From Vandiemenella viatica (lineage: Eukaryota > Arthropoda > Insecta > Orthoptera > Morabidae), in assembly GCA_031002005.1 (NCBI GenBank), contig CM061921.1, positions 124,030,597-124,094,596 on the forward strand: a stretch of 64,000 bases of DNA. The letters are read 5' to 3'. Under the pieces are notes generated by a model that made no database searches, was not told the DNA's origin, and saw nothing but the letters and a program-made list of their open reading frames with translations. The position numbers and the translations under genes were made by a program. Positions 22,263-33,140 of the stretch are shown here, in pieces. Every line of letters starts with the position of its first letter. The stretch's first letter is position 1.

Positions 22263-22533
22263 TTACTGTGGTTCACACTCACACACTGACTGCGAACAAC
22301 ACCTGAGGGATCATTATAACGTAAAAAAGTGTACACCTACAACATTGCAATACTACCTACGATTTGCCTCGCATTGCACCCGTAACTTTCTAATATCTTC
22401 AGTTTAACATTCAATCCGAATAACGTACAGCCCAGGCCTGACTCTTACGATGAAAAACAATTTTTAAAAATCGTAGGCCCCACGGAGATTTGAACCGGAG
22501 ACCACGACGTTAGTAAGCAAGCGCTTTAGCCAC
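22263..22533 (-). repeat. Repeat module B, copy 1, with tRNA-like part (left half)
   Basis: Plus strand reads 'cacacactgactgcgaac', 'gtgtacacctacaacattgc', 'acattcaatccgaataac' and 'cacggagatttgaaccgg'. On the minus strand the end near 22480-22533 is tRNA-like: GTGGCTAAAGCGCTTGC (A-box side) and CCGGTTCAAATCTCC (B-box). The module is cut at 22533 by an L1/Tx1-type LINE and continues at 25921. Confidence 0.8.
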
Positions 22534-22554
22534 TTTTTTTTAAATTTTTTACAG

Positions 22555-24415
22555 TTAGGTTCCCCTCGTGCCTTTGATTCAAAAGTCTCTCTTTGGGTCT
22601 AGGCGGGGTTTATAAACAGTTTTATTTGGTTAAATTGTGATCATTGGAATGATTCTCTCATTATTATATCGAGCATCCGTGCGAAGTCTTTTTTATAATT
22701 TTGAGTTTGGATAATTTCGTAATATACAGTATTCATAAATGCTATATATTCGTCGTAAGTACTCTTTTCCGTTTGTAGCATATAAGTTAGGGTATTGCCT
22801 AGTATCCATTGTACCGTGTTGTGTTTCGTTTCAGGATATCTCTTCTTCTCAGGTTTCAGTATTTCCTGGATGCTCACGGTTAAAGGTGATGTTCTGTCAA
22901 GGAAGGCTATTCTTCTTCTTGCCCAATTCCATATTTTCTGGTTTTGGTTACACGTTATTCTGTGTATCAGGGTGTCAGTATTTCCGCAATTTCTGCATCT
23001 GTCATTCGGGATAGATGTATTTCGTAAAGTCTTCTGTTGGTTGAGATTTTTTCATTTACGACGTCATTCCACAAGGATTGTGTTTTAGTGTTTAGAGTTT
23101 TATTCGTTATATTTTTCCAGATGTTGCTCCAGTTGTATTGTGGATTTTTAATTTCGATTTTATTTCTGTGGTTAGATGTGTTGATTATTTTGTAGATTTC
23201 TTTTGTTGTCTTGTTGTACAGGGTGCATCCTTTGGTTTTTGCATAAGTTGTTTCTAGGTGAAATTTTCTCATATGTGGTAAGGTGAACTTTATGGAGGCC
23301 ATGTTGAAAGGTATTTCCTCAGTGACTGGTTTTGTTTCGTTAATCAAGTTATTTGTTGGGCCGTTTGGGTCATTTACCGCTGTCGTTATGGTTCTTTTGA
23401 GGAATAATGCGCAGCATCTTTCGCGTACGCTTATCATTCCTATGCCTCTTTTACCTAGGGGTAGAGTCATTGTTTTGAACGCTGTTTTGAAGATCTTACC
23501 CCTGCTTGCAAACCACCCGAGCAGATTCTGTATCCGATTTGCAATTGTGTCGGGTATCGGCAGTACTTGGGCGATGTAGACCATTTTACTCAATAAAGAT
23601 AGTGTGCTTTTATATTTTTTACAGTTTTTTAGACATTCGTCCCAGACAGTTTTGATTTCTTCGTCTAGCGCCGGGTCTTCAAGCATAGAGATGTTACATT
23701 TCCAGAATCCTTTGCCTCTGCTAACTGGCTGCCTCTGCATGTTGACAGTACATTGCATACTGTTGTGATCTGAAAAGCTTAGAGGAAAAATGTTTGCACT
23801 GGTTGTTTCTGTTCGGAGAGTCTCCGTTACGTAGATCCTGTCGAGTCGGCTTGCCGAGTTGTTTGAGACATATGTGTAGGCTTTGGCATTTCCGTGAATG
23901 CATTCCCATGCGTCGTGAAAGTCCATCCCTCGAATGAGGTTAGTCAGCTCCCTGCACCCATTGAAATTTGGGGTTTGATCTTTTTGGCTTAGTACACAAT
24001 TAAAGTCACCTCCCATTATTATTGCACCTGTGGTATTTCGCAGGAGATAGGGTAGCTCTGTTTTGTAGAAGTATGCTCTTTGGGCTCGATTATTATTGCC
24101 AGAGGGGGCGTAAACATTGATTATTCGCGTGTTATTTATTGTAGTTGCAATGGCCCTGCCGTTTGTTAATGTTTCAGTACTAACCATCTCAATTCCCTCT
24201 CTAATCACGAGGGCCGTTCCCGTGTTGGTTTCTTTGGAGTAGTTGATTATTCCATCGTATCCAGGGATGTTTAGTTCGGTAAAAGTCACTTCTTGTAACA
24301 TTGCGATGTCAATACTGTTTTGTTTAATATAATCCGCTAGGCATTTTATTTTGAATGGCCTAATTACTCTGTTCATATTTATAGTTGCAATGCTATAACT
24401 TTGATTGCTTGTCAT
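22555..24415 (-). pseudogene. ORF2 of the L1/Tx1-like LINE, endonuclease plus C-terminus, no RT
   Basis: Open from the ATG at 24415 to 22967 (482 codons). Endonuclease motifs: YSIATINMNRV, IDIAMLQEVTFTE (metal Glu), RIINVYAPSGNNNRAQRAYF, IIMGGDFNCVLS, ASRLDRIYV and FSDHNSMQC (Asp-His). At about residue 270-280 the sequence jumps directly to LLSKMVYIAQVLPIPD, a motif that in L1-type proteins lies after the RT palm. Palm motifs A, B and C are absent, so several hundred codons were lost without breaking the frame. Beyond 22967 another frame still encodes a Cys motif and the C-terminus to about 22641. It starts 8 bases after the ORF1 stop. Confidence 0.85.
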
Positions 24416-24423
24416 TGGTTATT

Positions 24424-25837
24424 TTATGTCTCATCAGATCCCTCCATTACTTCCTCGTACCAGCTGTCTTTACTGAGGAGTTTTGGTTTATCTTCTTCTC
24501 TTATCTTCTGATCGTTTACGTATTTTGGTGTGTCTTGTGTTTCAATTCTCGCTTTGGTTGTTTCTTCTTCTTCTTCTTCTTCTTGTCTTGATTTGGCGTT
24601 ATTTGTTGTTCTTTCTACTTTCTCTGCTATTCTTTTTACTGGTTTGCCGTTGTTTTCGAGTCGTTCACTGAGAGCTCGGCGTTTTTTTTGCTATGTATTG
24701 ACTTGCGGTATTGGCACCAACCTTATTTGCACTTCTGCTAGATTGTCTTGTTATTCTCTTCTCGCTTATTTCTTTCTCGGCTTTGTTATTGATCGTTGAG
24801 CTGTGCATTTCAATCCGTTGTTTTGTTTCGGAATCTTCTTCTGCCTGGTGAGTTGTTTTATTTGTAAATGTTTCTCTGTGTATGACATGTTCTGGGATAC
24901 TCTCTACTTCTATTTCTTTTTCATGTAATTTCTGTTCCGGTTCTTGTTCTTCATTTTCTTCTTCTTCTTGTCCAGATTTTTCGGCTTGTGTTTCCTGTTT
25001 ACCGCCGTGCTGTTCCGAGTTGTCCTCTACATCGATCTCCATGTTTTCCGTGTTTTCCAACGTTTCTGTGTGTGGCTCACATGCTGATGTTACAGTGTGG
25101 CCTATGTTTACACTGTTGACTTGTGCCGTGGCTTCTGCATAAGACGCTGTGTTGCTACTTTCCTTACTCGCTTCCGCGATTGTAGCATTTGCTGTTATAG
25201 TTTCTGATGTTGACAATTTTACTCTTGGAAGTTGTAATGGTCGGCGTTTTGTACACTCAGATCTTAGATGTCCTGGTTCATTGCAAACAGAGCATGTGCG
25301 CGGTTGTCCCTCATATATTATTAATGCTTTGAAACCCTGTATCATTATATAGGAAGGTATATGTTTTTTTAAATCAATTTTCACACACTGTATGCCGTTG
25401 TTTGCTTGGAATCTGAACTTAGGGCTCCATTTTTCGTCGGTCGCCGTTATTATTTCACCATAGTTTCGGATTGCTGCCGTTACACTAGCATTACTAATTT
25501 CAAATGGTACATTAAAAACTCTTACTGATCGTATCCCCAGCCCTGCGTGGCTTATATATACGGTACTTACGGTTCCATCTTGGTTCTGGTAGTCGGCTTT
25601 CCCTCCAGTTTTCTCTACGATAGTATTGCACAAGTTGTCATTTGTCATTTTAACGTATACTGCATAAGTCAAGAAGTCCATTTGGATTCCGTATACATCT
25701 GCGTCTGTCAAGTCGAATTTTTCATACAGCCATTCATGGAAGTCATATGCACGAGGTCTTGTCTCCTTCGCGTCGAACGCAAATTTCAGTGTATTCTTCC
25801 GTATCGTCGATTCCATTTTCACTATCGTAAACCACAA
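24424..25837 (-). pseudogene. ORF1 of the L1/Tx1-like LINE, one frameshift
   Basis: Likely start is MESTIRKNTLKFAFDAKE (about 25816). The protein has an RRM-like region, a CCHC knuckle (CSVCNEPGHLRSEC) and a long Glu/Thr-rich acidic tail. The continuous frame stops at 24665, but a one-base length change in an A8 run (24682-24689 on the plus strand as T8) would let the frame run on through a Glu-rich stretch to TAA at 24426-24424, just before ORF2. I infer that the run gained or lost one base. ORF1 would package element RNA. Confidence 0.75.
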
Positions 25838-25920
25838 GCTAAGTTTTCACTGATACACTCACTGAACCTCGCTTGAGGAAGTATCGAGCAACCGCACGCG
25901 ACGGCGGCTCAATGCGAACT

Positions 25921-26145
25921 GCCACTGAGCTACCAGCCCAATTTACGGAAATATGGTAAGGAGACGTCCATATCCAACGTGTCTGTCTATCGCCGTATTT
26001 GGAAGTTATGAGACAAAATGTGTTATTTATACAGATAATTTTTCAACAAAATGTAGACAGTATTTTTCTCCTTGTTTCAAAGGATAAGTGTGCAAAGTTT
26101 CATCGAGATAGGATAAAAACTGTTGATTTGTATGAAGAACAAACA
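25921..26145 (+). repeat. Module B right end and module A, copy 2
   Basis: Starts with the duplicated GCCAC and 'tgagctacc', finishing the tRNA-like part interrupted at 22533. From about 25955 it is module A again ('gagacgtccatatccaacg', 'ttctccttgtttcaaagga'). Confidence 0.85.
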
Positions 26146-26536
26146 AAGTCCAGTGCCCTCCCTACAGATTTTCTCGTCAAATTCCGTCAATATCGGTATA
26201 GGCATTTAATTGTCAAAACGTAATATAAGACAGAGACTTACTTTCGCATTTATAGTATTCCTACTGCAGATTACACACACACTGACTACGAATCACCCCT
26301 GATGGATCAATATAACGTAAAAGAGTGTACATCTACTGTATTGCAAGACTACCTACAAATTGCCTCAGGTTGCACCCCTACCTTTGTGAAATCTACAGTT
26401 TAAAATTCAATCCGAATAACCGACGGCCCAACCGTGACTCTTACGATCAAAAACAATTTTTGAAAATCTTAGCCTCAACGAAGATTTAAACCGAAGAACA
26501 CGACTTTTTTTAATAAAAAAAAAAAGGTTGCTTTCA
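26146..26536 (+). repeat. Modules C and B, copy 2
   Basis: Module C ('cctacagattttctcgtcaa', 'cggtataggcatttaattgt') runs to about 26265, then module B ('cacacactgactacgaatc', 'tcaatccgaataaccgacgg') up to 'aagaacacgac' at about 26504. Module B then breaks off, lacks the bases up to the A-box region, and is followed by T/A runs and a SINE. Modules C and B are also found side by side at 27580-28010. Confidence 0.75.
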
Positions 26537-26729
26537 TTTTTTTTTTTTTCCATCTCAGCCATCTGTAAGCTTATCGTTGTTTATTCGAATTTTGTGTGTA
26601 CTATATTATCGATTTATCATTGCGGACAACACAGGACGGATAAAACACCCATGCCCTTGGCCGGATTCGAACCGCCGACCCTGGCAACGCGAGGCAAGCT
26701 CGCTAGCCGCTACGCTACCAGGGCCGGCA
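26537..26729 (-). repeat. tRNA-derived SINE, second type, inside module B
   Basis: Minus strand head: 'ccctggtagcgtagcggcta' (A-box) and 'cggcggttcgaatccggcc' (B-box), then a body and an A-rich tail at 26537-26550. The downstream half of module B resumes at 'agccactgag' (26729). Its head differs from that of the SINE at 58031-58270, so it is another family. Confidence 0.75.
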
Positions 26730-27017
26730 GCCACTGAGTTGGCACTCCACTACACGAAAACACGGCACGGAGACGTCCATATTCAACGTGTCTGTCTATC
26801 GCCGTATTTCGAAGTTATGAGACAAAATGTGATATTTATACAGATAATTTTCCAACCAAATGTAGACAGTATTTTTCTCCTTATTTCAAAGGATAAGTGT
26901 GCAAAGTTTCATCGAGATCGGATGAAAACTGTGGATTTGAATGAAGAACAAACAAACAAACAAACAAACCAACAAACCAACAAACAAACAAACATACATT
27001 CATCTTTATATATAAAG
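26730..27017 (+). repeat. Module B end and module A, copy 3
   Basis: Module A again from about 26766, ending in the longest (CAAA)n/(CAAAC)n run of the array (26944-26995) and 'catctttatatataaagat'. A short coding-looking frame here follows the repeat and is rejected. Confidence 0.85.
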
Positions 27018-27430
27018 ATTTCCACCGTCCGTAAATGTTCCAGGATAGTCAGCTATACACGAAATGACTCCTATTTTCAGGAGGCATAGTATATATTAAA
27101 CTTTATACAAATAAATAAATAAAAATAAACTGATTGAGTGAGTGTGTAATAAACATGCGTAATTTAATTATTTAGTAGGAAGTGTGCTTCAGAGAGGTAT
27201 CTTCTGCCTGTTTTACTTGGCTGCATATTATTCTCTATTCAAACAATAGAGGCACGACTGCTTTGTGCTCTCTAAGAGCCATGCGGATAGTAGATTTGAC
27301 CGGCTACAACGTAAGATTTCGTTTATTAAGAACTAGCTCGTACCCCCGACTTCGTACGCGTGGATTAAGAATTTTTTTGCCAGAATTGAATATAGAAAGT
27401 TGTTGGTAACGAAGAATTGGTCCCAAACAA
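27018..27430. other. Unassigned DNA between repeat modules
   Basis: About 400 bases with no gene or module that I recognise; the part near 27300-27420 might belong to the upstream end of module C. Confidence 0.4.
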
Positions 27431-28250
27431 CACCGAGTCGGCATAATATGACAGGAGAGCTATCACTATATCATTCTACCGTCGAACCTGTGTCTTGAAG
27501 AGAATCAATTTCCAACATATTTCTGTCACCATTCGATAAGGTCACAAAAATTCGTGACTACAACTGTTAATCGTACTGGAAAAAATGTCCTGTGCCCTTC
27601 ATACAGATTTTCTTGTCAAATTCCATCAGTATCGGTATAGCCATTTAGTCGTCAAAACGTAACAAAACCACAGAGACTTACTTCCGTATTTATAGTATTA
27701 TTACTGCGGTTCAAACACACACTGACTGCGAACAACCCCTGAGGGATCAATACAACGTAAAAAAGTGTACATCTACAGCATTGGAAGACTACCTATGATT
27801 TTCCTCGCATTACACCCCTAACTTTGTAACATCTACAGTTTAACATTCAATCCGAATAACCGACGGCCCAGGCGTGACTCTTACGATCAAAAACAACTTT
27901 AAAAAGTCTTTGCCTCCACGGAGATTTGAACTAGAGACCACGACCCAAACATTAGCAAGCAAGCGCTTTAGCCACTGAGCTACATCACTGCTACATGGAA
28001 AAACACTAGAGAGACCTCCATATAAATGCGTTTGTCTATCGCCGTTCATTGGTATTTCGAAATTAGGAGACAACATGTATTATTTATACAGATAATTTTT
28101 CAACCAAATGTAGACAGTATTTTTCTCCTTGTTTCAAAGGATAAGTGTGCAAAGTTTCATCGAGATTGGATGAAAACTGTGGATTTGTATGAAGAACAAA
28201 CAAACTAAGAAACAAACAAACAAGCAAACATTCATGTTTGTATATATAGA
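27431..28250 (+). repeat. Modules C, B and A, copy 4: most complete unit
   Basis: An uninterrupted run of C (about 27580-27700), B (27700-28010) and A (28012-28235). Minus-strand tRNA-like sequence is clear at 27905-28000: GTAGCTCAGTGGCTAAAGCG and TAGTTCAAATCTCC. This copy is the reference against which the LINE insertion at 22534 and SINE insertion at 26537 can be seen. Confidence 0.8.
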
Positions 28251-28594
28251 TGTGCCGTACCGAAAAATATTGTAAATATAGCGAAAATATGCATCGTCAC
28301 TAAATTCTAGGTAAAATATGCAATAACCAGTGAGAATATGCTTAATATGCAAATGCAAACATGTAATTGCATTTAATCCGGTCTCTGGTGATCACAAATA
28401 GTTACCAGTAAGTAAGGTTCTTTTTGAAGTGATGGACTACAGTTGCAGTTTCTACTGATGTCATTTTTCATTTTGCAATCAATGTTCAGTTTAATACATA
28501 TAATTTTGGAGTTGTTTGTACTTTTTTTAAATAGTTTTGGTTAATCATTATTCGGTTCGAGAATTACGTATTATTGAGTGTAAAACTGTTTCAG
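28251..28594. other. Intron sequence before exon B
   Basis: AT-rich DNA without a repeat that I recognise. It ends in the acceptor used for exon B. Confidence 0.4.
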
Positions 28595-28783
28595 TTGAGT
28601 CGCAGAAAGACTTTCACATGAGAAGAATGATGGAGAGCGCAACTACGAGAGCTACGACCACCGTGACGAGCACGACTCCCGGCGTCGCCACAGCCGCCAC
28701 GGCGCCCACCACGACGCCACCGACGCCGGAGAGCAGCGTCGCGGCGTCGACGACGCCGCCCACCCCCACCACGCCCGCTCCGC
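28595..28783 (+). CDS. Exon B: Thr/Pro-rich linker of the GDNF-receptor-like gene
   Basis: Acceptor ACTGTTTCAG precedes 28595 and a strong donor, GTGAGTA, follows 28783. The exon is 189 bp, begins with two bases completing the codon left by exon A (phase 1) and ends after one base (phase 1), so it can be included or skipped without changing the frame. It encodes 63 residues; the last 50 or so contain 19 Thr and 10 Pro with Ala and Ser and almost nothing hydrophobic. That is typical of an O-glycosylated mucin-like spacer between extracellular domains. It is strongly GC-rich in an AT-rich setting. Other acceptors nearby do not give the right phase. Link to exons A, C and D is inferred from phase and strand. 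Confidence 0.6.
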
Positions 28784-29164
28784 GTGAGTATGACTGCAAA
28801 TATTGCACAGCGAGAAAGAAACTTTACAGTTTACACAGAATATTTTCCCTTAGAAACAAAGAAACTTTGATCAAAATTATTATTTAATAATATCAAACGC
28901 TATAGTAGTGTTTGCGGTCAGTAGTACTGAAACAGTGGCTGAAGCCCAAATCGTGTATTTCCAGTTATATAACCAACGGATTCTTATACATATCCACCCA
29001 AATCTATACTAGTGCAAACTAAAACAACGGAATGACATCAATGTATTTTATAAACATAATAAGAAACGCAAAACAATGTCAAATTCGATTATTGTCATTC
29101 AGTTTTGAAGGGAAAATGATAAATAATTATATTTCTCGAACAAAATCTTTATACTATGGAACAT
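28784..29164. other. Intron sequence, no gene
   Basis: AT-rich DNA between exon B and the CR1-like LINE. Nothing that I can name. Confidence 0.4.
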
Positions 29165-29214
29165 TGCACCTCCGCGATTCACTAAAAGTGTGTGGCGGAG
29201 GGTGCATTGCACCT

Positions 29215-29365
29215 ATCCGGGAAGGTAATGGTTTATAAGGGATATACGGGATATGGCAGGAGGCGCCCATGGGCTATTGTGAGGAACTATCACAGCATTC
29301 GCATGGAGCGATCCGGGGAAACCATGGAAAACCCAGATCAGGATGGCCGGAGTACTTTATCGAAA
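29215..29365 (-). repeat. SINE core fragment in a LINE 3' UTR
   Basis: The stretch around 'gaaaccatggaaaacccaga' and 'gcattcgcatggagcgat' resembles the core of the complete SINE at 58031-58270 in the same orientation. Head and tail are lacking. Confidence 0.6.
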
Positions 29366-29366
29366 G

Positions 29367-30716
29367 CTACTCCTGTCGGATTTTATGTTTAGTCGCCGGT
29401 AAATCCTTTCTAATCCACTCCCTAATCGCTCGTGGAAAAAATGAGTACAGAAATGAATCGGTTCTGGCCCTAATTTCTCTTATCTTATTTTCGTGGTCAT
29501 TCCGGGATATGAATGTTGCTGGTAGCAATATTTGTTTACTGTCATTCCGAAATACGTCAGTCGAGAATTTTTCAATTAGCTTCTGTCGGGAGCAACGCCA
29601 TCGGTGCTCCAGGTCTTCCCAACCTAACTCCTTCAACATCGCACTTACGCTTTCCCTCCAATTATATATACTTGTCACGAATCGGGCGGCTCTTCTTTGG
29701 ACCATCTCGAATGCCTCCATTAATCCCTTTTGATGGGGACCCCATACAGAGCAACAATATTTTAAGTGAGGCCGCACTAGTGACTTGTATGCAATCGATT
29801 TAACGTCCGGAGTGCATTGTTTTAAATTACGATCTAGAAATCGAAGCATACGATTTGCTTTCCCAATTACATTCTCGATATGCTCATTCCTTTACAAATT
29901 ATTACTAATTGTTACCCCTAGGTATTTAGCGGAATCTACCGTTCTAAGAACAATGCCATTAATAGTATATTCAATGCTAAATGGTGTCACCTTTTTACTT
30001 ACATGCATTACTTGGCACTTTTTAGCGTTTAACTCCAACTGCCAACCTTTACACCACGCAATTATTTTCATAATATTGTCTTGTAACAAAGCGCAGTAGT
30101 CATGGGTTGTGATTTCCCGATAAATAATAGCATCATAGGCAAATAATCTTTTCATCCCCCTTATTATGTCGCACAAATCATTAATGTATATGAGAAACAA
30201 CAGAGGCCCTATCACGCTTCCCTGAGGAACCCCGGACTTCACCCCAGTAAGTGATGAACGCTCACCGTCGAGAACTACAAACTGTGTTCTACCCTCCACA
30301 ACCCAGTCGCATATTTGTCTAGGTATGCCGTAGCCACGAAGTTTCCTAAGTAACCTAGTGTGAGGCACAGTGTCGAAAGCTTTTTTAAAGTCTAATAGAA
30401 CTAAATCAACCTGGGATTGCTCATCTGTAATACGGCTGAAGTCGTGAATTAAAAGAGCAAGTTGTGTTTCGCAGCATCGGCCTTTTCTGAATCCATGTTG
30501 ATTTGGGTTTAAAAGCTCACCTTCATCCAAAAACCGCATGACATTTGAATAGATGATGTGTTCTAAAATCCTGCACAATATTGAGGTTAACGAGATCGGC
30601 CTATAATTTTGAGGATCATTAACATTCCCATTTTTAAACACTGGACTTACGATGGCGGTCTTCCATTCGGCTGGTATTTTTCCCTGATCCAAGGAGGCGG
30701 TATATAATTTCATCAA
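29367..30716 (-). pseudogene. RT palm, thumb and C-terminus of the CR1/Jockey-like LINE
   Basis: Two collinear frames separated by one in-frame stop (about 29892): 30716-29892 and 29849-29367. Motifs: IPAEWKTAIVSPVFKNGN, NYRPISLTSILCRILE, QHGFRKGRCCETQL, LVLLDFKKAFDTVPH (motif A), GVPQGSVIGPLLFLIYIND (motif B) and LFAYDAIIYRE, where the catalytic FADD has become FAYD, a likely inactivating change. The thumb has KYLGVTISNNL and the tail has FFPRAIREW. The stop and the lost Asp make the copy dead. Confidence 0.9.
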
Positions 30717-31260
30717 ATACGGCGCAATTTTTTTTTTTTTTTTGCGTACCTAGAGTAGAATCTTGTAGGAACACCGGCTGGTCCTGGAGCATTATTGGGA
30801 TTTACATTGATAAGCAATTTAGTTAATCCCTTGACATCGAGAACGAGATCATTCATAATTTTGTTGGTACGATTGTTAAATATCGGAATCTCCTCCGAGT
30901 TTTTTGTCGTGAAAGTTATTTTAAAAACATTATTCAAAATTTCTGCTTTCTCTACGCTAGTTTCTGATAATTCCCCAATTTCCTTAATCAATGATGGCAT
31001 GACCATTCGAGAGCCTCTTATTAATTTGACATATGACCAGAACTTTTTTGGATTAGTAATCAGATCTTCGGATAAATTTCTGACTTGGAATTCTTTAAAC
31101 GCATCACGCATTGCCTTACGCACTTTAGGTCGCAACTGGACTAATTTAGTGTGATTTGACGAGTCCCCCGACTTCTTTACCGTGGCATTTAAACACCTTT
31201 GCTTCCTGAGCAACCGTCCATTTATTAGGTCTATGACAAAGTGCAACAAAACTGGTGTTC
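30717..31260 (-). pseudogene. N-terminal RT region of the same LINE
   Basis: A frame at 30713-31249 encodes the region before the palm: KFWSYVKLIRGSR, then VSVEKAEILNNVFKI-like sequence and NNAPGPAGVPTRFYSRYA (usual APGPDGIP). It is in a different frame from the RT palm; the change falls at a run of about 15 T (30729-30744), so slippage in this tract probably broke the ORF. Confidence 0.8.
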
Positions 31261-31300
31261 CACAGGTGTGTAGGGTCTCGGATAGTCTCCAATTTTTGAC

Positions 31301-33140
31301 ATTTGGCTTTTGGCTGTTGTTACTAAGTTAAACAATTTTTTCACTGCACAGGTGGTTTTCTAACGATTCAATCGACCACAGGTTTATCGAACAAGGGCAG
31401 TGACATATTAGTTCTGGGTAAAGGTCATTCACTAGTGCCTAAAAGACATTTAAAGCTAATTGGTCTATAATTATCTCTCATCGGTCACGTGCATATCACC
31501 ACAGACCACTTCATTACAATATTGACAACTGGGTACTTTTACCACCAGCATCTCTGAAAGTTTCTAGTTCGAAGCAAGAAGATGGAATTTCGATGAATCC
31601 TTTGCATTTACACCCTACAGCGCACGATGATGTAAGTAGATTGACCTCCGAGATGGCTAAATTGGGTCTCCAGTTCAACGTCAAGTGACCTGTGGTTCAG
31701 ATTCCACGGAACTAGTATTCTTTAATGCACACTGGTCCATTATACGCTCTCCAACGGACCTTCCAGTTTATACAAATACTTAGGCTTGACCTTTTTTTGG
31801 CTTACTGCACTCTGTGCGTAAATTTAATAAACGCTTAGTTACGTATTACATAATACCATTTTTGTGGGTTGTTATTTAGAATGAGCGATTCATTCCCACT
31901 GTACGTTAGAGGCAGTTATAATTGATTTCGTTTCCTACCACTCTAAAGAATCGGGTGGAAGTGAAAATACATTGCCTTGTTACGTCACACAGATGAAGGA
32001 TTATGGTTCGAGCCTCATTGGCGTGAATTAATTGAAAATTTTTCATTTATCTTGCGTTAGCATATAGCTCCTTAGCTCTAATAATAATTACACAATCGTT
32101 AAATATATTTACTAACCTAATTATTTTTATATCGAATATTAACATTACTTATACCAAGCAAGGAATAATGTGGGTTGCTAGTGCTGTCGGCGTTCCGATA
32201 AGACATAATTACCTACCAATTAACTGTCTTTTAGGCACTTTAAATGACTTTCGGGAACGGGTATATCGCTGCCTTTGTTCAATAAATCCTAGCTTAACGG
32301 TATCGTTAGAAAGTCGGCTGTACTGTGTAAAAAAAAAGTTTACGTTACAAACAGGAGCCTAAAGCCATATATATGTCAAAAATAAAAGGCTATTCGTGCC
32401 AATATGTAATCCAAATCTTGCATGAAAACTGCAGAAGATTCTGTAGCGGAAGAACTGCGGTACTTCTCAGTTTAGAAAATCAAGGGCACACATCTTAAAT
32501 GTGTTCCACAGAATAAATACAATAATTAACAATGTAATCGGAAGTGCCAATTTCTGTTCCCACTATCAGGTTTTATCATAATGTGATTCTCAGAGTTTGA
32601 GTCAGAGTTAATAGAACGGCCGGTCAATTACGATCAGTAATAGGTATTTATGTGAAAATGTATTTCTGAATCATCTTCTTTCCTAGCTAAATTTCATGTT
32701 CAGGCATGGAACTGACCACTACGGGGTGATCAAGGTTACGGAAGTGGTCCTCTGCAGACAACGAGAATTCGAATCGATTTAAATTCCGTAAACACAATTC
32801 ACGGATTCGATACCTCGAAGCCTAGAATATAATATATGTTAACTGACGGTGCATAAATGAAAATGACGGATAAATGTGTGTTAATTAGTGGGTTTATGCA
32901 ACAGTCTTCCGGCTGGGTGTACATTAAGTGAACCTTCGTACGTAGCCGCTCCAATACACGATATGGACTTCAGACACTGTTTTAGCATACCTCATGATAC
33001 CAAAATTATAATATCTGTCCTATACTAAATAACTGTCTAGAATGACTGCTGAGCGAACAGATAAAATATGAGATACAAAGTAAGCTTAGATACTTCATGT
33101 GTGCAATATAGTTTATCTTATACCGGATTCATTCTTACTT
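31301..33140. other. No gene seen
   Basis: AT-rich DNA. A stretch around 31625-31730 with 'gtggttcagattccacgga' faintly resembles the body of the SINE at 46047-46345, but too weakly to annotate. Confidence 0.45.

Larger units (their letters stand above)
22534..25920 (-). mobile_element. L1/Tx1-like LINE, complete ends, RT deleted
   Basis: A 3387-bp insertion bracketed by a 5-bp repeat, GCCAC, at 22529-22533 and 25921-25925. On the minus strand it runs from a short 5' UTR (25920-25817) through ORF1 and ORF2 to an A-rich tail (22534-22551). It sits exactly inside the tRNA-like part of repeat module B, whose two halves fit together when it is removed. ORF2 is an internal-deletion derivative: endonuclease and C-terminal parts are joined without a reverse transcriptase. 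Assignment to L1/Tx1 rests on the endonuclease and on the post-RT SKMVYIAQVLPIP-type motif. Confidence 0.85.
29165..31300 (-). mobile_element. CR1/Jockey-like LINE, 5'-truncated
   Basis: Minus-strand element whose 3' UTR includes the 'ggtgcaatgcaccctccgcc' type hairpin-like motif near 29195-29225 and whose coding part extends to about 31260. It contains the RT with thumb and C-terminal parts; the endonuclease is missing. Similar 3' ends lie at 55085-55470, and similar RT at 21486-22019, so this family is abundant locally. A SINE core fragment sits in its 3' UTR. Confidence 0.85.

Noticed and set aside
26577..27089. 170-codon open frame
   Set aside because: It spans SINE and repeat module A, with translated (CAAA)n; not a gene.
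27905..28000. Possible true tRNA gene
   Set aside because: A-box and B-box are seen, but the sequence is embedded in a repeat module present several times and does not give a convincing cloverleaf; treated as tRNA-like repeat.
31625..31760. Weak similarity to the SINE with GTGGTTCGGATTCCACG
   Set aside because: Match is limited to one short block; could be chance.
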